Shown: positions 17,574-26,847, counted from the first letter of the stretch. The stretch: 64,000 bases of DNA from DATEDA01 sp963744255 (GCA_963744255.1 CAVUSZ010000039.1:62001-126000), one strand, 5' to 3'. The notes: generated by a model not told the origin, from the letters alone. Program-made: numbers and translations.

Positions 17574-18332
17574 ATGAAACCTCGCGCTATCCCTTCATCC
17601 CTGGCCGTCGCGTTGCTCGCCGCAGGCGTTCTCGCCGGCTGCGCAAGCATGTCGGACCAGAAGCCGGCGGCCGACTACGCCGCGATCGTCGCCGCGCCCG
17701 ATCGCAGCGAGGCCGACCGCAAGACCGACCAGCGGCGCGATCCGGCGAAGCTCTTCGCGTTCACCGGCGTGGGGCCGGGCATGACGGTGCTCGAGATGGG
17801 CGCGGGCGGCGGATACACGGCGGAGATGCTCGCGCGGGCCGTCGCGCCGAACGGCAAGGTGTACGCGCAGGATCAGCCGCCGGTGATGCAGCGCGCGAGC
17901 GACGCATACGCCAGCCGCGCGAAAGGCCCGGCGATGAGGAACGTCGACTACGTGCTGCGTCCGTTCGAGGATCCGCTCCCGCCGGGAGTGGGCAATCTCG
18001 ATCTGATCACGTTCTTCTTCGCGTATCACGACACGGTGCACATAGGCGTCGACCGCGCCAAGATGAACCGGCGTCTCTACGAACTGCTGAAGCCCGGCGG
18101 CGTGCTCGTCGTCGCGGACCACTCGGCGCGCGCCGGCGACGGCATCGGCGTCACGAAGAGCCTGCACCGGATCGAGGAGTCGTCGCTCGCGAGGGAGATC
18201 GAAGCGGCCGGGTTCAAGCTGGTGGCGACCGGCGACTTCCTGCGCCATCCCGAGGACAAGCGCGACGTGATCGTGTTCCGCGCGCCGTCGCCAGTGGACG
18301 AGTTCGTGCTGAAGTTCCAGAAGCCCAGGTGA
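17574..18332 (+). CDS. Class I SAM-dependent methyltransferase with lipoprotein signal
   Basis: 252 residues. The N-terminus has a hydrophobic segment ending in a lipobox, VLAGC (Cys24). From about residue 65 a Rossmann methyltransferase fold is clear: motif I VLEMGAGGGYTAEML, an acidic residue in VYAQDQPPV, DLITFFFAYHD and GGVLVVADHSAR. The pairing is odd because SAM is cytoplasmic. Similar exported predicted methyltransferases occur in proteobacteria and have unknown roles. AGGAG upstream supports the start. It is divergent from the cupin gene. Confidence 0.85.
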   Translation: MKPRAIPSSLAVALLAAGVLAGCASMSDQKPAADYAAIVAAPDRSEADRKTDQRRDPAKLFAFTGVGPGMTVLEMGAGGGYTAEMLARAVAPNGKVYAQDQPPVMQRASDAYASRAKGPAMRNVDYVLRPFEDPLPPGVGNLDLITFFFAYHDTVHIGVDRAKMNRRLYELLKPGGVLVVADHSARAGDGIGVTKSLHRIEESSLAREIEAAGFKLVATGDFLRHPEDKRDVIVFRAPSPVDEFVLKFQKPR

Positions 18333-18372
18333 CCGCCGGGCACGGCGGCCGCGCCGCCATCAGGCGCCTTGC

Positions 18373-18393
18373 GGCGGCGCGACTCGCGCCGCC
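18373..18393. terminator. GC-rich hairpin between convergent genes
   Basis: GGCGGCGCG and CGCGCCGCC pair over 9 bp with an ACT loop, midway between the methyltransferase stop and the gltL stop. There is no T run, so intrinsic termination is only possible, not certain. Confidence 0.45.
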
Positions 18394-18403
18394 CCGGACG
18401 CGG

Positions 18404-19138
18404 TCAGTGGTGCAGGATCTTCGACAGGAACTGCACCGCCCGCTCCGAGCGCGGCTTGCCGAAGAAGTCGTCCTTCTTCGCGTCCTCGACGATCTCGCCC
18501 TTGTCCATGAAGATGACGCGGTGCGCGACCTTGCGGGCGAAGCCCATCTCGTGGGTCACGACCATCATGGTCATCCCTTCCTGGGCGAGCTCGACCATCA
18601 CGTCGAGCACCTCGTTGATCATCTCCGGGTCGAGCGCCGAGGTCGGCTCGTCGAAGAGCATCGCGATCGGGTCCATCGACAGCGCGCGGGCGATCGCGAC
18701 GCGCTGCTGCTGGCCGCCCGAGAGCTGACCCGGGTACTTGTGCGCGTGCTCCCTCAGGCCGACGCGGTCGAGGTACTTCATGCCCCGCTCGGTCGCCTCG
18801 TTGCTCGGCCGGCCGAGCACCTTCACCTGCGCGAGCGCGAGGTTGTCCGAGACGCTCATGTGCGGAAAGAGCTCGAAGTTCTGGAACACCATGCCGATGC
18901 GCGAGCGCAGCTTCGGCAGGTCGGTCTTCGGGTCGTCAACCGAGATGCCGTCGACCACGACGTTCCCCTTCTGGAACGGCTCGAGCGCGTTCACGCACTT
19001 GATGAGCGTCGACTTGCCGGAGCCCGACGGGCCGCAGACGACGACCACCTCGCCCTTGTCGACGTTGGTGGTGCAGTTCGTGAGCACCTGGAAGGTGCCG
19101 TACCACTTGCTCACGCCCTTCATCTCGATCATTGCCAT
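18404..19138 (-). CDS. gltL: Glutamate/aspartate ABC transporter ATP-binding protein
   Basis: 244 residues, typical of polar amino-acid importer ATPases. Walker A is CGPSGSGKSTLIKC, the Q loop is VFQNFELFPHM, the signature is LSGGQQQRVAIARAL and Walker B is AMLFDEPTSALDPEM, followed by the switch His in VVTHEMGFA. It powers import of glutamate/aspartate-type amino acids at the inner membrane. It is last in the gltI-gltJ-gltK-gltL order, 19 nt after gltK. Confidence 0.95.
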   Translation of the reverse strand: MAMIEMKGVSKWYGTFQVLTNCTTNVDKGEVVVVCGPSGSGKSTLIKCVNALEPFQKGNVVVDGISVDDPKTDLPKLRSRIGMVFQNFELFPHMSVSDNLALAQVKVLGRPSNEATERGMKYLDRVGLREHAHKYPGQLSGGQQQRVAIARALSMDPIAMLFDEPTSALDPEMINEVLDVMVELAQEGMTMMVVTHEMGFARKVAHRVIFMDKGEIVEDAKKDDFFGKPRSERAVQFLSKILHH

Positions 19139-19157
19139 CGCGAGTCTCCCGCGGGAA

Positions 19158-19856
19158 TCAGACTTTGCCCGGCACGGCTATGCGCACCTGCAGCCGCTTG
19201 ACGAAGTAGGAAAGGCCGTAGCTGATGACGAAATACACCACGGCGACGAAGAGGTACATCTCGATCAGCCGGCCGTCGCGCTGCGCGACCTTGCTCGCCG
19301 CGCCGAGGAAGTCGCTGATCCCGAGCACGTACACGAGCGAGGTGTCCTGGAACAGAATGATCGTCTGCGTGAGCAGTACCGGCATCATGTTGCGAAACGC
19401 CTGCGGCAGCACGATATAGCCCATCGTCTGCCAGTAGTTCAGGCCGAGCGCATAGCCTGCCCAGACCTGCCCGCGCGGGATCGACTGGATGCCGGCGCGC
19501 ATGATCTCGCAGTAGTACGCCGCCTCGAACATCGCGAACGTGATGAGCGAGGACATGAAGGCGCCGACCTTGATCGGCTCCGCGGCGCCGATCAGCCAGC
19601 CGCCGAGCCACGGCACCAGGAAGTAGAACCAGAAGATCACCAGCACCAGCGGCACCGACCGCATCAGGTTCACGTAGGCGCCGGCGACGAGCGAGATCGG
19701 CTTGATGCTCGAGAGCCGCATCATCGCGAGCAGCGTCCCGAAGATGATGCCGAGCGTCATCGCGAGGAGCGTCAGCGTGATCGTGAAGGTCATCCCCTCC
19801 TTGAAGAGGTAGGGGAGGCTGCGCCAGATGACGTCCCAATCGAACGCGTCCGTCAT
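19158..19856 (-). CDS. gltK: Glutamate/aspartate ABC transporter permease
   Basis: 232 residues with about five membrane helices. The ATPase-contact loop of the HisMQ family is visible as GIQSIPRGQVWAGYALGL and VLPQAFRNMMPVL. It pairs with GltJ to form the inner-membrane channel. The gene starts 3 nt after gltJ ends, so translation is likely coupled. Confidence 0.94.
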   Translation of the reverse strand: MTDAFDWDVIWRSLPYLFKEGMTFTITLTLLAMTLGIIFGTLLAMMRLSSIKPISLVAGAYVNLMRSVPLVLVIFWFYFLVPWLGGWLIGAAEPIKVGAFMSSLITFAMFEAAYYCEIMRAGIQSIPRGQVWAGYALGLNYWQTMGYIVLPQAFRNMMPVLLTQTIILFQDTSLVYVLGISDFLGAASKVAQRDGRLIEMYLFVAVVYFVISYGLSYFVKRLQVRIAVPGKV

Positions 19857-19859
19857 GGC

Positions 19860-20618
19860 TCAGTGCCCCGCCAGCGGCGGGCCGCCGACCGCGATCAGCC
19901 CCGGCACCGCGAGCCGCTTCTCGACCCAGCGCATGCCGAACACGACGAGGACGTTGATCAAAAGGTACAGCACCGTCGCCGCGGTGAACGCCTCGAACAC
20001 CTGGAAGGTGAACTCCTGCATCGACCGGCCGCGGGCGGTGATCTCCATGAGGCCGATCGTGAGGGCGATCGCGCTGTTCTTGATGATGTTCAGGAACTCG
20101 GAGGTGAGCGGCGGCAGGATGATCCGGAACGCCTGCGGGAGCAGCACGAAACGGTAGGTCTGCGCGACGGTGAGCCCCATCGCGGTGCCAGCCATCTGCT
20201 GGCCGCGCGGCAGCGACTGGATCCCGGCCCGCACCTGCTCGGCGACGCGCGCGGCGGTGTAGAAACCGAGGCACAGCACCGCCGGGATGTACGCGCTCCA
20301 CGGCGGCGGCATCTGCTTGATCCAGCCGCCGATCGCGACCGGCACGAGCTCGGGCAGCACGAAGAACCAGAGGAACATCTGGACGAGCAGCGGGATGTTG
20401 CGGAAGAACTCGACGTAGGCGTTGCCGAGCCGGACCGCCCACTTCGTCGGCGTCGTTCGGATCACGCCGACGAGCGAGCCGATCGCGAGCGCGATGACCC
20501 AGGCGGCGAGCGCGGTACCGAGGGTCCAGACGATCCCGACCAGCAGATAGTGCAGCCAGGTGCCGCTCCCGTCCGCGGCCGGCTGGAAGAAGATGCCCCA
20601 GTTCCAGTTGTATTTCAT
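19860..20618 (-). CDS. gltJ: Glutamate/aspartate ABC transporter permease
   Basis: 252 residues. It has an N-terminal extension that is typical of GltJ, then the HisMQ permease core. The coupling loop is GIQSLPRGQQMAGTAMGLT and VLLPQAFRIILPPL. Membrane segments include LLVGIVWTLGTALAAWVIAL and ATVLYLLINVLVVFG. It partners GltK and GltL. It is separated from gltI by 125 nt that contain two tandem hairpins. Confidence 0.94.
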   Translation of the reverse strand: MKYNWNWGIFFQPAADGSGTWLHYLLVGIVWTLGTALAAWVIALAIGSLVGVIRTTPTKWAVRLGNAYVEFFRNIPLLVQMFLWFFVLPELVPVAIGGWIKQMPPPWSAYIPAVLCLGFYTAARVAEQVRAGIQSLPRGQQMAGTAMGLTVAQTYRFVLLPQAFRIILPPLTSEFLNIIKNSAIALTIGLMEITARGRSMQEFTFQVFEAFTAATVLYLLINVLVVFGMRWVEKRLAVPGLIAVGGPPLAGH

Positions 20619-20677
20619 TCTGCCTCCCCCCGGACACCGTTCGCGGGCGCAGGCCGTGCCCGCGCCCCGCGCTGATT

Positions 20678-20744
20678 GAGCGGCACGCAGTTTGTGCCGC
20701 TCGAACCAGCGCAGTTATCACGGCGTCTTCGACGCCGTGATAAC
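20678..20744 (-). promoter_or_regulatory. Two tandem stem-loops between gltI and gltJ
   Basis: Directly after the gltI stop, GTTATCACGGCGTC/GACGCCGTGATAAC forms a perfect 14-bp stem with a 3-nt loop (20714-20744). A second perfect 9-bp stem, GAGCGGCAC/GTGCCGCTC, with a 7-nt loop follows (20678-20702). There is no T tract. Stem-loops at this place commonly protect the binding-protein message or cause partial termination, giving more GltI than permease; that role is inferred. Confidence 0.65.
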
Positions 20745-21649
20745 TAGTTGTAGACCGCGGGATCCCCCGAATCGGTCGGGCTCGCGATCACCTTCTTGAA
20801 CTGCGGGCTCATCGGCACGTTGAGGTTGATGCCCTTCGGCGGCACCGGCTTCTGGAACCACTTCTCGTAGAGCGGGTTGATCTGCCCGCTCTTGTAGAGC
20901 TGCGACACCGCATTGTCCACGACCTTCTTGAACGCGGGATCGTCCCTGCGCAACATGATCCCGTACGGCTCGACCGTGTACGCCTCGGTGCCGATCACCC
21001 AGTCGCCGGGGTTCCGCGCGGTGGCTACCAGGCTGTAGAGCAGGATGTCGTCCATGAAGAACGCTGCCGCGCGCCCGGTGTCGACCATGAGGAACGACTC
21101 CGCGTGGTCCTTCGCCGCGATGATGTTCATGCCGAGATTCTGCTTCTGGTTCTCCTCGGTCAGCCACTTGAGGTTGGTCGTGCCCGCGGTCGATACCACC
21201 GTCTTGCCCTTGAGGTCGGCGAGCTTGCTGATCTTGGACGCCTTCTTCGCCACGTAGCGGTTCGCGGTCACGAAGTGGGTGATCGTGAACGCGACCTGCT
21301 TCTGGCGCTCGAGGTTGTTGGTGGTCGACCCGCACTCGAGGTCGATCGTGCCGTTCGCCATCAGCGGGATGCGGGTGGCCGAGGTGACCGGGTTCAGCTT
21401 CACGTCGAGCTTCGCGAGCTTGAGCTCCGACTTGACCGCGTCGACGATCCGCATGCAGATATCCATCGCGTAGCCCACGACCTGTTGCTTGTCGTCGTAG
21501 TAGGAGAACGGGATGGAGGAGTCGCGGTGGCCGAGCGTGATCGACCCGTTGTCCTTGATCTTCTTGAGGGTGCCGGTCTCCTGGGAGGCGGCCGGCTGCG
21601 CCGCGGCCAGCGCGAGCGCCGCGGCGACGGGAAGTGCGAAGTGACGCAT
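20744..21649 (-). CDS. gltI: Glutamate/aspartate-binding periplasmic protein
   Basis: 301 residues with a signal peptide (cleavage near PAASQ). The family-3 solute-binding fold is clear: TLKKIKDNGSITLGHRDSS, PFSYYDDKQQVVGYAMDICM, the diagnostic IDLECGSTTNNLERQKQVAF and the AGTTN loop. It captures glutamate/aspartate in the periplasm for GltJKL. A paralogue lies at 60140-61060 in a separate operon. Confidence 0.95.
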   Translation of the reverse strand: MRHFALPVAAALALAAAQPAASQETGTLKKIKDNGSITLGHRDSSIPFSYYDDKQQVVGYAMDICMRIVDAVKSELKLAKLDVKLNPVTSATRIPLMANGTIDLECGSTTNNLERQKQVAFTITHFVTANRYVAKKASKISKLADLKGKTVVSTAGTTNLKWLTEENQKQNLGMNIIAAKDHAESFLMVDTGRAAAFFMDDILLYSLVATARNPGDWVIGTEAYTVEPYGIMLRRDDPAFKKVVDNAVSQLYKSGQINPLYEKWFQKPVPPKGINLNVPMSPQFKKVIASPTDSGDPAVYN

Positions 21650-21817
21650 GACTTGGGTCTCCTGTGTAGCGCGCTTACTCCGGGGCGGCGCGTCATTTGG
21701 GTTTTGCTCGGGTGGACCGAGACAGGCTGGATTCTATGTGGGGAGCCGGGGGCTTGTCCAAAAGCTGTAACAGGCGGCGACGTACACTACCGGCCCCCCT
21801 TTCCAGGGAGCCGAACC

Positions 21818-23710
21818 ATGCCGGACCATCCCGCTGCGACACCCTTTTCGGCCATCCTAGAAGCGCGGCTTGCGCGGCGCGAGCTCCTCAAGGGCGGGCT
21901 CGCCGCCGCGATCGCCGCAGCTTTTCCGCTTGCCGGCTGCGCCGGCGCACCGCAAGCACTGCCGGTGGCGATCGGGTTCACCGGCATCCCGCCCTCCTCG
22001 GACGACGCGCTGAAGATCGCGCCGGAGTACGAGGCGACGGTCCTCTACCGCTGGGGCGACCCGGTCGGCGTTCCAGGCAACATGCCGCCGTTCCGGATGG
22101 ATGGGTCCAACAGCGCAGCGGACCAGGCGGTGCAGGCCGGTATGCACCACGACGGGATGTGGTTCCACCCCTTGCCTTACGGGTCCGGCGCGTCGACGCA
22201 CGGGCTGCTCGCGATGAACCACGAGTACCTCGACGACGGTCTGCTGCACACGGACGGTCGCCGCACCTGGACCGCCGAGAAGGTGCGCAAAGCGGAAGCC
22301 GCGGTGGGCGTCTCGGTGATCGAGGTGCGCCTGCAAGGCGCGCGATGGGAGGTCGTGCGGCCCTCCAGGTACGCGCGCCGCATCACCGCCTACACGCCGT
22401 GCGCGATCTCCGGCCCGGCCGCCGGCGCGGCGTCGATGCGTACGGCGGCGGATCCCGCGGGCCGCGAGGTGCTCGGCACCTACAACGGCTGCGCGAACGG
22501 CTGGACGCCCTGGGGCACCTACCTCACCTGCGAGGAGAACTGGCAGTTCCACTTCGTGAACGCCGGCACGGTCTCGCCGGGCGAGCGGCGCTACGGTCTC
22601 GGCAAGGGCCGCGGCTACGGCTGGGAGGCGTTCGACGAGCGCTTCGACGCGGCCAAGCATCCGAACGAGCCGAACCGCTTCGGCTGGGTCGTCGAGATCG
22701 ACCCGTACGACCCGGCCGCGAAGCCCGTGAAGCGCACGGCGCTCGGACGCATCAAGCACGAGGGCGCCTGTCCGGCGATCGGCCTCGATCGGCGCATCGC
22801 GTTCTACATGGGCGACGACGAGAGCTTCGAGTACGTCTACAAGTTCGTCACGGCAAGGGCGTGGGATCCGTCGAGCCGCGATGCGAACCGGACGCTGCTC
22901 GACGAGGGGACGCTTTATGCCGCGCGGTTCGACGCGAACGGCGACGGCGTGTGGCTGCCGCTCGTCCACGGCGTGGGACCGCTGACGGCTGCAAACGGCT
23001 TCGCCGACCAGGCCGACGTGCTGGTAAAGACGCGCCAGGCCGCCGACGCCGTTGGCGCGACGCCGATGGACCGCCCCGAGTGGTGTGCGGTGCACCCGGT
23101 GACGCGCGAGGTGTACGTCACGCTCACCAACAACACGGCGCGCGGCCGTGACAAGCAGCCTGGACCCGACGCCGCGAACCCGCGCGCGAACAATGTCTAC
23201 GGCCATATCGTCCGGTGGCGGGAGGCGGGCGACGACGTCGCAGCGACGACATTCAAGTGGGACGTATTCGCGCTCGGGGGCGTGGCGGATAGCCCCGACC
23301 CGGCGAAGCGCGGGCGGTTCAAAGGCGATTCGTTCGGGAGCCCGGACGGGCTCTGGTTCGACGCGCGCGGCGTGCTATGGGTGCAGACCGATATCTCGCC
23401 CACCGCGCTCGGGCGGGGCGACTACGCGCCGCTCGCCAACAACCAGATGCTCGCCGCGGACCCTGCCACCGGCGAGTTCAGGCGCTTCCTGGCGGGACCG
23501 AGGGGATGCGAGATCACCGGATTCACGACGACGCCGGACGGGCGCACCGGGTTCGTCAACGTCCAGCATCCGGGCGAGAACCCGGGCGAGATCAACGATC
23601 CGGACAAACCGCGCGCGTTCTCGAACTGGCCCGATTTCGATCCCAACGGCCGGCCGCGCTCGGCGACGGTCGTGATCCGGCGCAAGGACGGCGGAGTGAT
23701 CGGCACTTAG
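21818..23710 (+). CDS. phoX: PhoX-family (DUF839) alkaline phosphatase-like protein
   Basis: 630 residues from ATG 21818, preceded by AGGGAG. The N-terminus has a twin-arginine-like signal (RRELLKGGLAAAIAA) with a Cys in LAGC, so it is probably exported folded. The body matches the PhoX/DUF839 propeller: MNHEYLDDGLLH, NGCANGWTPWGTYLTCEEN, GRIKHEGACPAIG, YMGDDESFEYVYKFV, RPEWCAVHP and SPDGLWFDARGVLWVQTD. Characterised PhoX enzymes are Ca/Fe-dependent phosphomonoesterases; activity here is inferred from family. Its stop overlaps the stop of the convergent dehydrogenase. Confidence 0.87.
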   Translation: MPDHPAATPFSAILEARLARRELLKGGLAAAIAAAFPLAGCAGAPQALPVAIGFTGIPPSSDDALKIAPEYEATVLYRWGDPVGVPGNMPPFRMDGSNSAADQAVQAGMHHDGMWFHPLPYGSGASTHGLLAMNHEYLDDGLLHTDGRRTWTAEKVRKAEAAVGVSVIEVRLQGARWEVVRPSRYARRITAYTPCAISGPAAGAASMRTAADPAGREVLGTYNGCANGWTPWGTYLTCEENWQFHFVNAGTVSPGERRYGLGKGRGYGWEAFDERFDAAKHPNEPNRFGWVVEIDPYDPAAKPVKRTALGRIKHEGACPAIGLDRRIAFYMGDDESFEYVYKFVTARAWDPSSRDANRTLLDEGTLYAARFDANGDGVWLPLVHGVGPLTAANGFADQADVLVKTRQAADAVGATPMDRPEWCAVHPVTREVYVTLTNNTARGRDKQPGPDAANPRANNVYGHIVRWREAGDDVAATTFKWDVFALGGVADSPDPAKRGRFKGDSFGSPDGLWFDARGVLWVQTDISPTALGRGDYAPLANNQMLAADPATGEFRRFLAGPRGCEITGFTTTPDGRTGFVNVQHPGENPGEINDPDKPRAFSNWPDFDPNGRPRSATVVIRRKDGGVIGT

Positions 23711-24816
23711 TCGAAAACGATCACGCCGCGCGCATTCTTCCCCGCCTCGAGATCGGCGAACGCCTGCGGCGCCTCCTCGATGCGGTAGCGGCGCGTAATC
23801 AGTTCGTCGAGCTTGAGGCGCCCCGCGCGGTAGAGCGCGATGAGGCGCGGGAAATCCTCCCGCGGGCGGGCCGAGCCAAAGTAGCTGCCGGTCAGGGTCT
23901 TCTCCTCGAAGGTGAGCGCCACCGGTTTCACCGGCACCGACTCCTCGCCGCGCGTCACGCCGACCACCACCGCCTTGCCGCCCTTGCGCAGGCTCCGGAA
24001 CGCCTGCTCGACGGTGCGTCCGAGCCCGATGCACTCGAAGCAGTAATCCGGCCCGCCCCCGGTCAGCTTCTTCGCCGCCTTGACGACGTTCTCCTCGGTT
24101 GCCGCGTTGATCGTGTGGGTCGCGCCGAACTGCCTCGCGAGCGCGAGCTTGGCTTCGGTGACGTCGACCGCGAGGATCGGGTTCGCGCCGGCGATCGCCG
24201 CGCCCTGGATGACGTTGAGGCCCACGCCGCCGGTGCCGATCACCATCACCGCGGTGCCGGGCTCGACGCGGGCGGTGTTGAAGACCGCACCCACGCCGGT
24301 CATCACGCCGCACGAGACGAGCGCGGCGCGATCGAGCGGCATGTCCTTGTCGATCTTCACGAGGTTGTCGACGGAGAGCGTCGCGTACTCCGCCATGACG
24401 CCGCAGGCGGAGAACACGCCGAGCGCGTTGCCCGCCTCATCGCGCGTGGGCGTCGTACCGTCGGGCAGCGTATAGAGCGTCTTCGCCGCCATGTCGCAGA
24501 GGTGCGGCTTGCCGATCGTGCACCACCGGCACCGGCCGCACATGTTCACGAACGAGATCATCACGTGATCGCCGGCGGCGAGGTCGGTCACTCCCTCGCC
24601 GACCTCCGTGACCACGCCTGCGGCCTCGTGTCCGAGGACGAGCGGCAGCTTCATCTGGATCGTGCCGTTGGTCGCCGAGAGGTCGGAGTGGCAAACGCCG
24701 CACGCGGCGATCTTCACCGTCACCTCGCCCCGCCGCGGCGCGCCGATCGCGATCGTTTCGACGACGACGGGCTTTCCCAGCTCGCGGCAGAGGACCGCGC
24801 GCGCGTTTCGTGTCAT
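23707..24816 (-). CDS. Zinc-dependent alcohol dehydrogenase (class III-like MDR)
   Basis: 369 residues from ATG 24816 with AGGAG upstream. Catalytic zinc site: ACGVCHSDLS and LGHEAAG. Structural zinc cysteines: CGRCRWCTIGKPHLC. Cofactor fold: VMVIGTGGVGLNVIQGA followed by an Asp at the second strand (AVDVTEAK), which favours NAD. The length and pattern fit alcohol or formaldehyde dehydrogenases; the substrate is unknown. Its stop overlaps the stop of phoX on the other strand. Confidence 0.9.
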   Translation of the reverse strand: MTRNARAVLCRELGKPVVVETIAIGAPRRGEVTVKIAACGVCHSDLSATNGTIQMKLPLVLGHEAAGVVTEVGEGVTDLAAGDHVMISFVNMCGRCRWCTIGKPHLCDMAAKTLYTLPDGTTPTRDEAGNALGVFSACGVMAEYATLSVDNLVKIDKDMPLDRAALVSCGVMTGVGAVFNTARVEPGTAVMVIGTGGVGLNVIQGAAIAGANPILAVDVTEAKLALARQFGATHTINAATEENVVKAAKKLTGGGPDYCFECIGLGRTVEQAFRSLRKGGKAVVVGVTRGEESVPVKPVALTFEEKTLTGSYFGSARPREDFPRLIALYRAGRLKLDELITRRYRIEEAPQAFADLEAGKNARGVIVFD

Positions 24817-24914
24817 CGCTTGCTCCTTCGTTGCAAACCCGCCGTTAGGATAGCAGCCGCGCGATGGCATCGCGGCGCGCGCCGTTGTAGAGTTGGCGGA
24901 AGGGGGTTCGCCGA

Positions 24915-25730
24915 ATGACGCAGTACTGGGTGATCCGCGGCGGCGAGCGCCGCGGGCCGTACGAGGAGTGCGACGTCCTCGAGGGCGTCGAGCTCGGCAC
25001 GGTACGCCCTCACGATCTGCTCTGGGTCGAAGGCATGCGCGAGGGCGTGCCGATCGCCCACGTGATCGCGAACCTGGGTGCGGCGCCGCCGTCGAAGCCG
25101 CCGCTTGCGCTCGAGCCGCTTGCGCGGTCCACAAAGTCGCCCTACCGTCCGCCCTCCGCGCGCGTGGACGATCTCGCCGGGCTCGCGCTCGGCAACATCA
25201 CCTACGCCGGGTTCTGGGTGCGGTTCGCCGCGTCCCTGCTCGACACCGTGGTGATCCTGCTCATCGCCGTCGTTCTCGGGGTCATGCTCGAGTTCGCGGC
25301 GGCAGCCATGGGATTCCGGGTCGGGTCGCTCCGGGACGATGCGTGGGTGAACCTGCTGGGGCTCGGGCTGAGCTGGGTCTACTTCGCATCGCTCGAGTCC
25401 GGCCCGCGCTGCGCGACCATCGGCAAGCGCGCGTTCAACCTTCACGTGCTTGGCGCCGGCGACCTCACGCGGATCGGGTTCCTGCGCGCGAGCGCGCGCT
25501 GGATCGGGCGGTTCCTCTCGACGTTTCTGCTGATGATCGGCTATCTCATGCAGCCGTTCACGCCGCGCAAGCGGGCGCTGCACGACTTCATCGCCGGCAC
25601 GGTCGTCGTCGTGCAGGTGCCGTACTCGCGCGCGCTGCTCGCGACGGTGATCGTCCTGGCGTTTGCCCTGCCGGTTGTCCTCGGCGCGCTGTTCGGCTCC
25701 GGCATCGTGGCGCTAGGGCTGAGCCGGTGA
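24915..25730 (+). CDS. GYF_2 plus RDD domain membrane protein
   Basis: 271 residues. Residues 1-50 look like a GYF_2 domain (YWVIRGGERRGPYEECDV and a later LLWVEGM). After a proline-rich linker, an RDD domain begins near residue 95: GFWVRFAASLLDTVVILLIA, GKRAFNLHVLGAG and a final LHDFIAGTVVVV, with four or five membrane helices. The domain pair is common, but its role (often suggested to be transport or envelope related) is unproven. Confidence 0.85.
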   Translation: MTQYWVIRGGERRGPYEECDVLEGVELGTVRPHDLLWVEGMREGVPIAHVIANLGAAPPSKPPLALEPLARSTKSPYRPPSARVDDLAGLALGNITYAGFWVRFAASLLDTVVILLIAVVLGVMLEFAAAAMGFRVGSLRDDAWVNLLGLGLSWVYFASLESGPRCATIGKRAFNLHVLGAGDLTRIGFLRASARWIGRFLSTFLLMIGYLMQPFTPRKRALHDFIAGTVVVVQVPYSRALLATVIVLAFALPVVLGALFGSGIVALGLSR

Positions 25731-25751
25731 CCGCGTGGCGCGCTCAGTCGG

Positions 25752-26723
25752 TCAGTCGACCTTCGCCCCGGATGCCTTCACCACCTTCGCCCACTTCTCG
25801 ATGTCCTGGGCCATGAACTTCCCGAACTCCTCCGCGCTCATCTGCATCGGCACGGCGCCCTGCTTGGCGAAGTCCGCCTTCACGTCGGGCTGGGCGAGGA
25901 CCTTCTGGATCTCGGCGTTCAGCTTGTCGACGATCGGCTTCGGCGTCCCGGCGGGGGCCATGATGCCCAGCCAGATCACGGCGTCGTAGCCGGGAACGCC
26001 TGCTTCCGAGACGGTCGGCACGTCGGGCATGACCGCCGAGCGCGTCTGGCCGCTCGATGCGATCGCGCGCACCTTGCCGGCCTCCGCGAGCTTCGACATG
26101 ACGGTGATCGCGTCGAACATCATCTGCACCTGGCCGCCCATCACGCTCGTCCGCGCGCCCGAGCTCTCCTTGTGCGGCACATGGACGATATCGAGCCCGG
26201 CCATCGACTTGAAGAGCTCGCCCGCCATGTGATACGGCGTTCCGGGGCCGGACGAAGCGTAGTTCAGCTGGCCCGGCTTCGATTTCGCGAGGTCGATCAG
26301 CTCTTTGAGGTTCTTTGCCGGCACCGAGGGGTGGACGACGAGCAGCAGGTCCGAATAGTTCAGCGGGGCCACCGGCACGAGGTCGGTCATCAGCTTGTAG
26401 GGTTTCTTCGCGACAAGCGACTCGTTCACCGTGTGGGTGTTCGACATCACGAGCAGCGTGTAGCCGTCGGGCGCCGCCTTCGCCACGGCGTCGGCGCCGA
26501 TGATCCCGCCGCCGCCGACGCGATTTTCGATGACGAACGCCTGGCCAAGCGGCTTCTCGAGGCGCTGGCCGAGATAGCGCGCGTAGATGTCTGCGGGCCC
26601 GCCGGCGGAGAACGGGCTGATGATCTTCACCGGTTTGTCGGGATAGGTCTGCGCTGCCGCGCCACCCGCGGCGAGCGCGAGCGCCGCAAGCGTGGAATAA
26701 AAGGCGCGCGTCGGATGTTCCAT
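25752..26723 (-). CDS. Tripartite tricarboxylate transporter (Bug/TctC family) substrate-binding protein
   Basis: 323 residues from ATG 26723 with GAGGAGG upstream. It has a signal peptide (cleavage near AAAQTYPDKPV). The Bug fold is recognisable: PVKIISPFSAGGPADIYARY, NRVGGGGIIGADAVAKAAPD, GTPYHMAGELF and PTVSEAGVPGYDAVIW. Such receptors bind carboxylates or other small molecules and are greatly expanded in Burkholderiales. No TctA/TctB membrane partners are adjacent, so it is an orphan receptor. Confidence 0.92.
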   Translation of the reverse strand: MEHPTRAFYSTLAALALAAGGAAAQTYPDKPVKIISPFSAGGPADIYARYLGQRLEKPLGQAFVIENRVGGGGIIGADAVAKAAPDGYTLLVMSNTHTVNESLVAKKPYKLMTDLVPVAPLNYSDLLLVVHPSVPAKNLKELIDLAKSKPGQLNYASSGPGTPYHMAGELFKSMAGLDIVHVPHKESSGARTSVMGGQVQMMFDAITVMSKLAEAGKVRAIASSGQTRSAVMPDVPTVSEAGVPGYDAVIWLGIMAPAGTPKPIVDKLNAEIQKVLAQPDVKADFAKQGAVPMQMSAEEFGKFMAQDIEKWAKVVKASGAKVD

Positions 26724-26814
26724 CTTTTCCTCCTCGCTCTGGTCGCTCAGCTGGTCATATGGCTCTCCGGGGCGGCTCGGGCGGCCGCTCCCGCGTGGTT
26801 CTTGTAGCACCGAT

Positions 26815-26844
26815 CGCGACCGCCGTGCAATGACGGCGGTCGCG
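26815..26844 (-). terminator. Hairpin after uvrA
   Basis: A perfect 12-bp stem CGCGACCGCCGT/ACGGCGGTCGCG with a 6-nt loop begins 3 nt after the uvrA stop. There is no clear T run on the minus strand. Its position suggests the 3' end of the uvrA message. Confidence 0.6.
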
Positions 26845-26847
26845 TGG

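Noticed and set aside
23704..23713. Overlapping convergent stops of phoX and the dehydrogenase as a special regulatory site
   Set aside because: A 4-base stop overlap is common in dense genomes and needs no further explanation.
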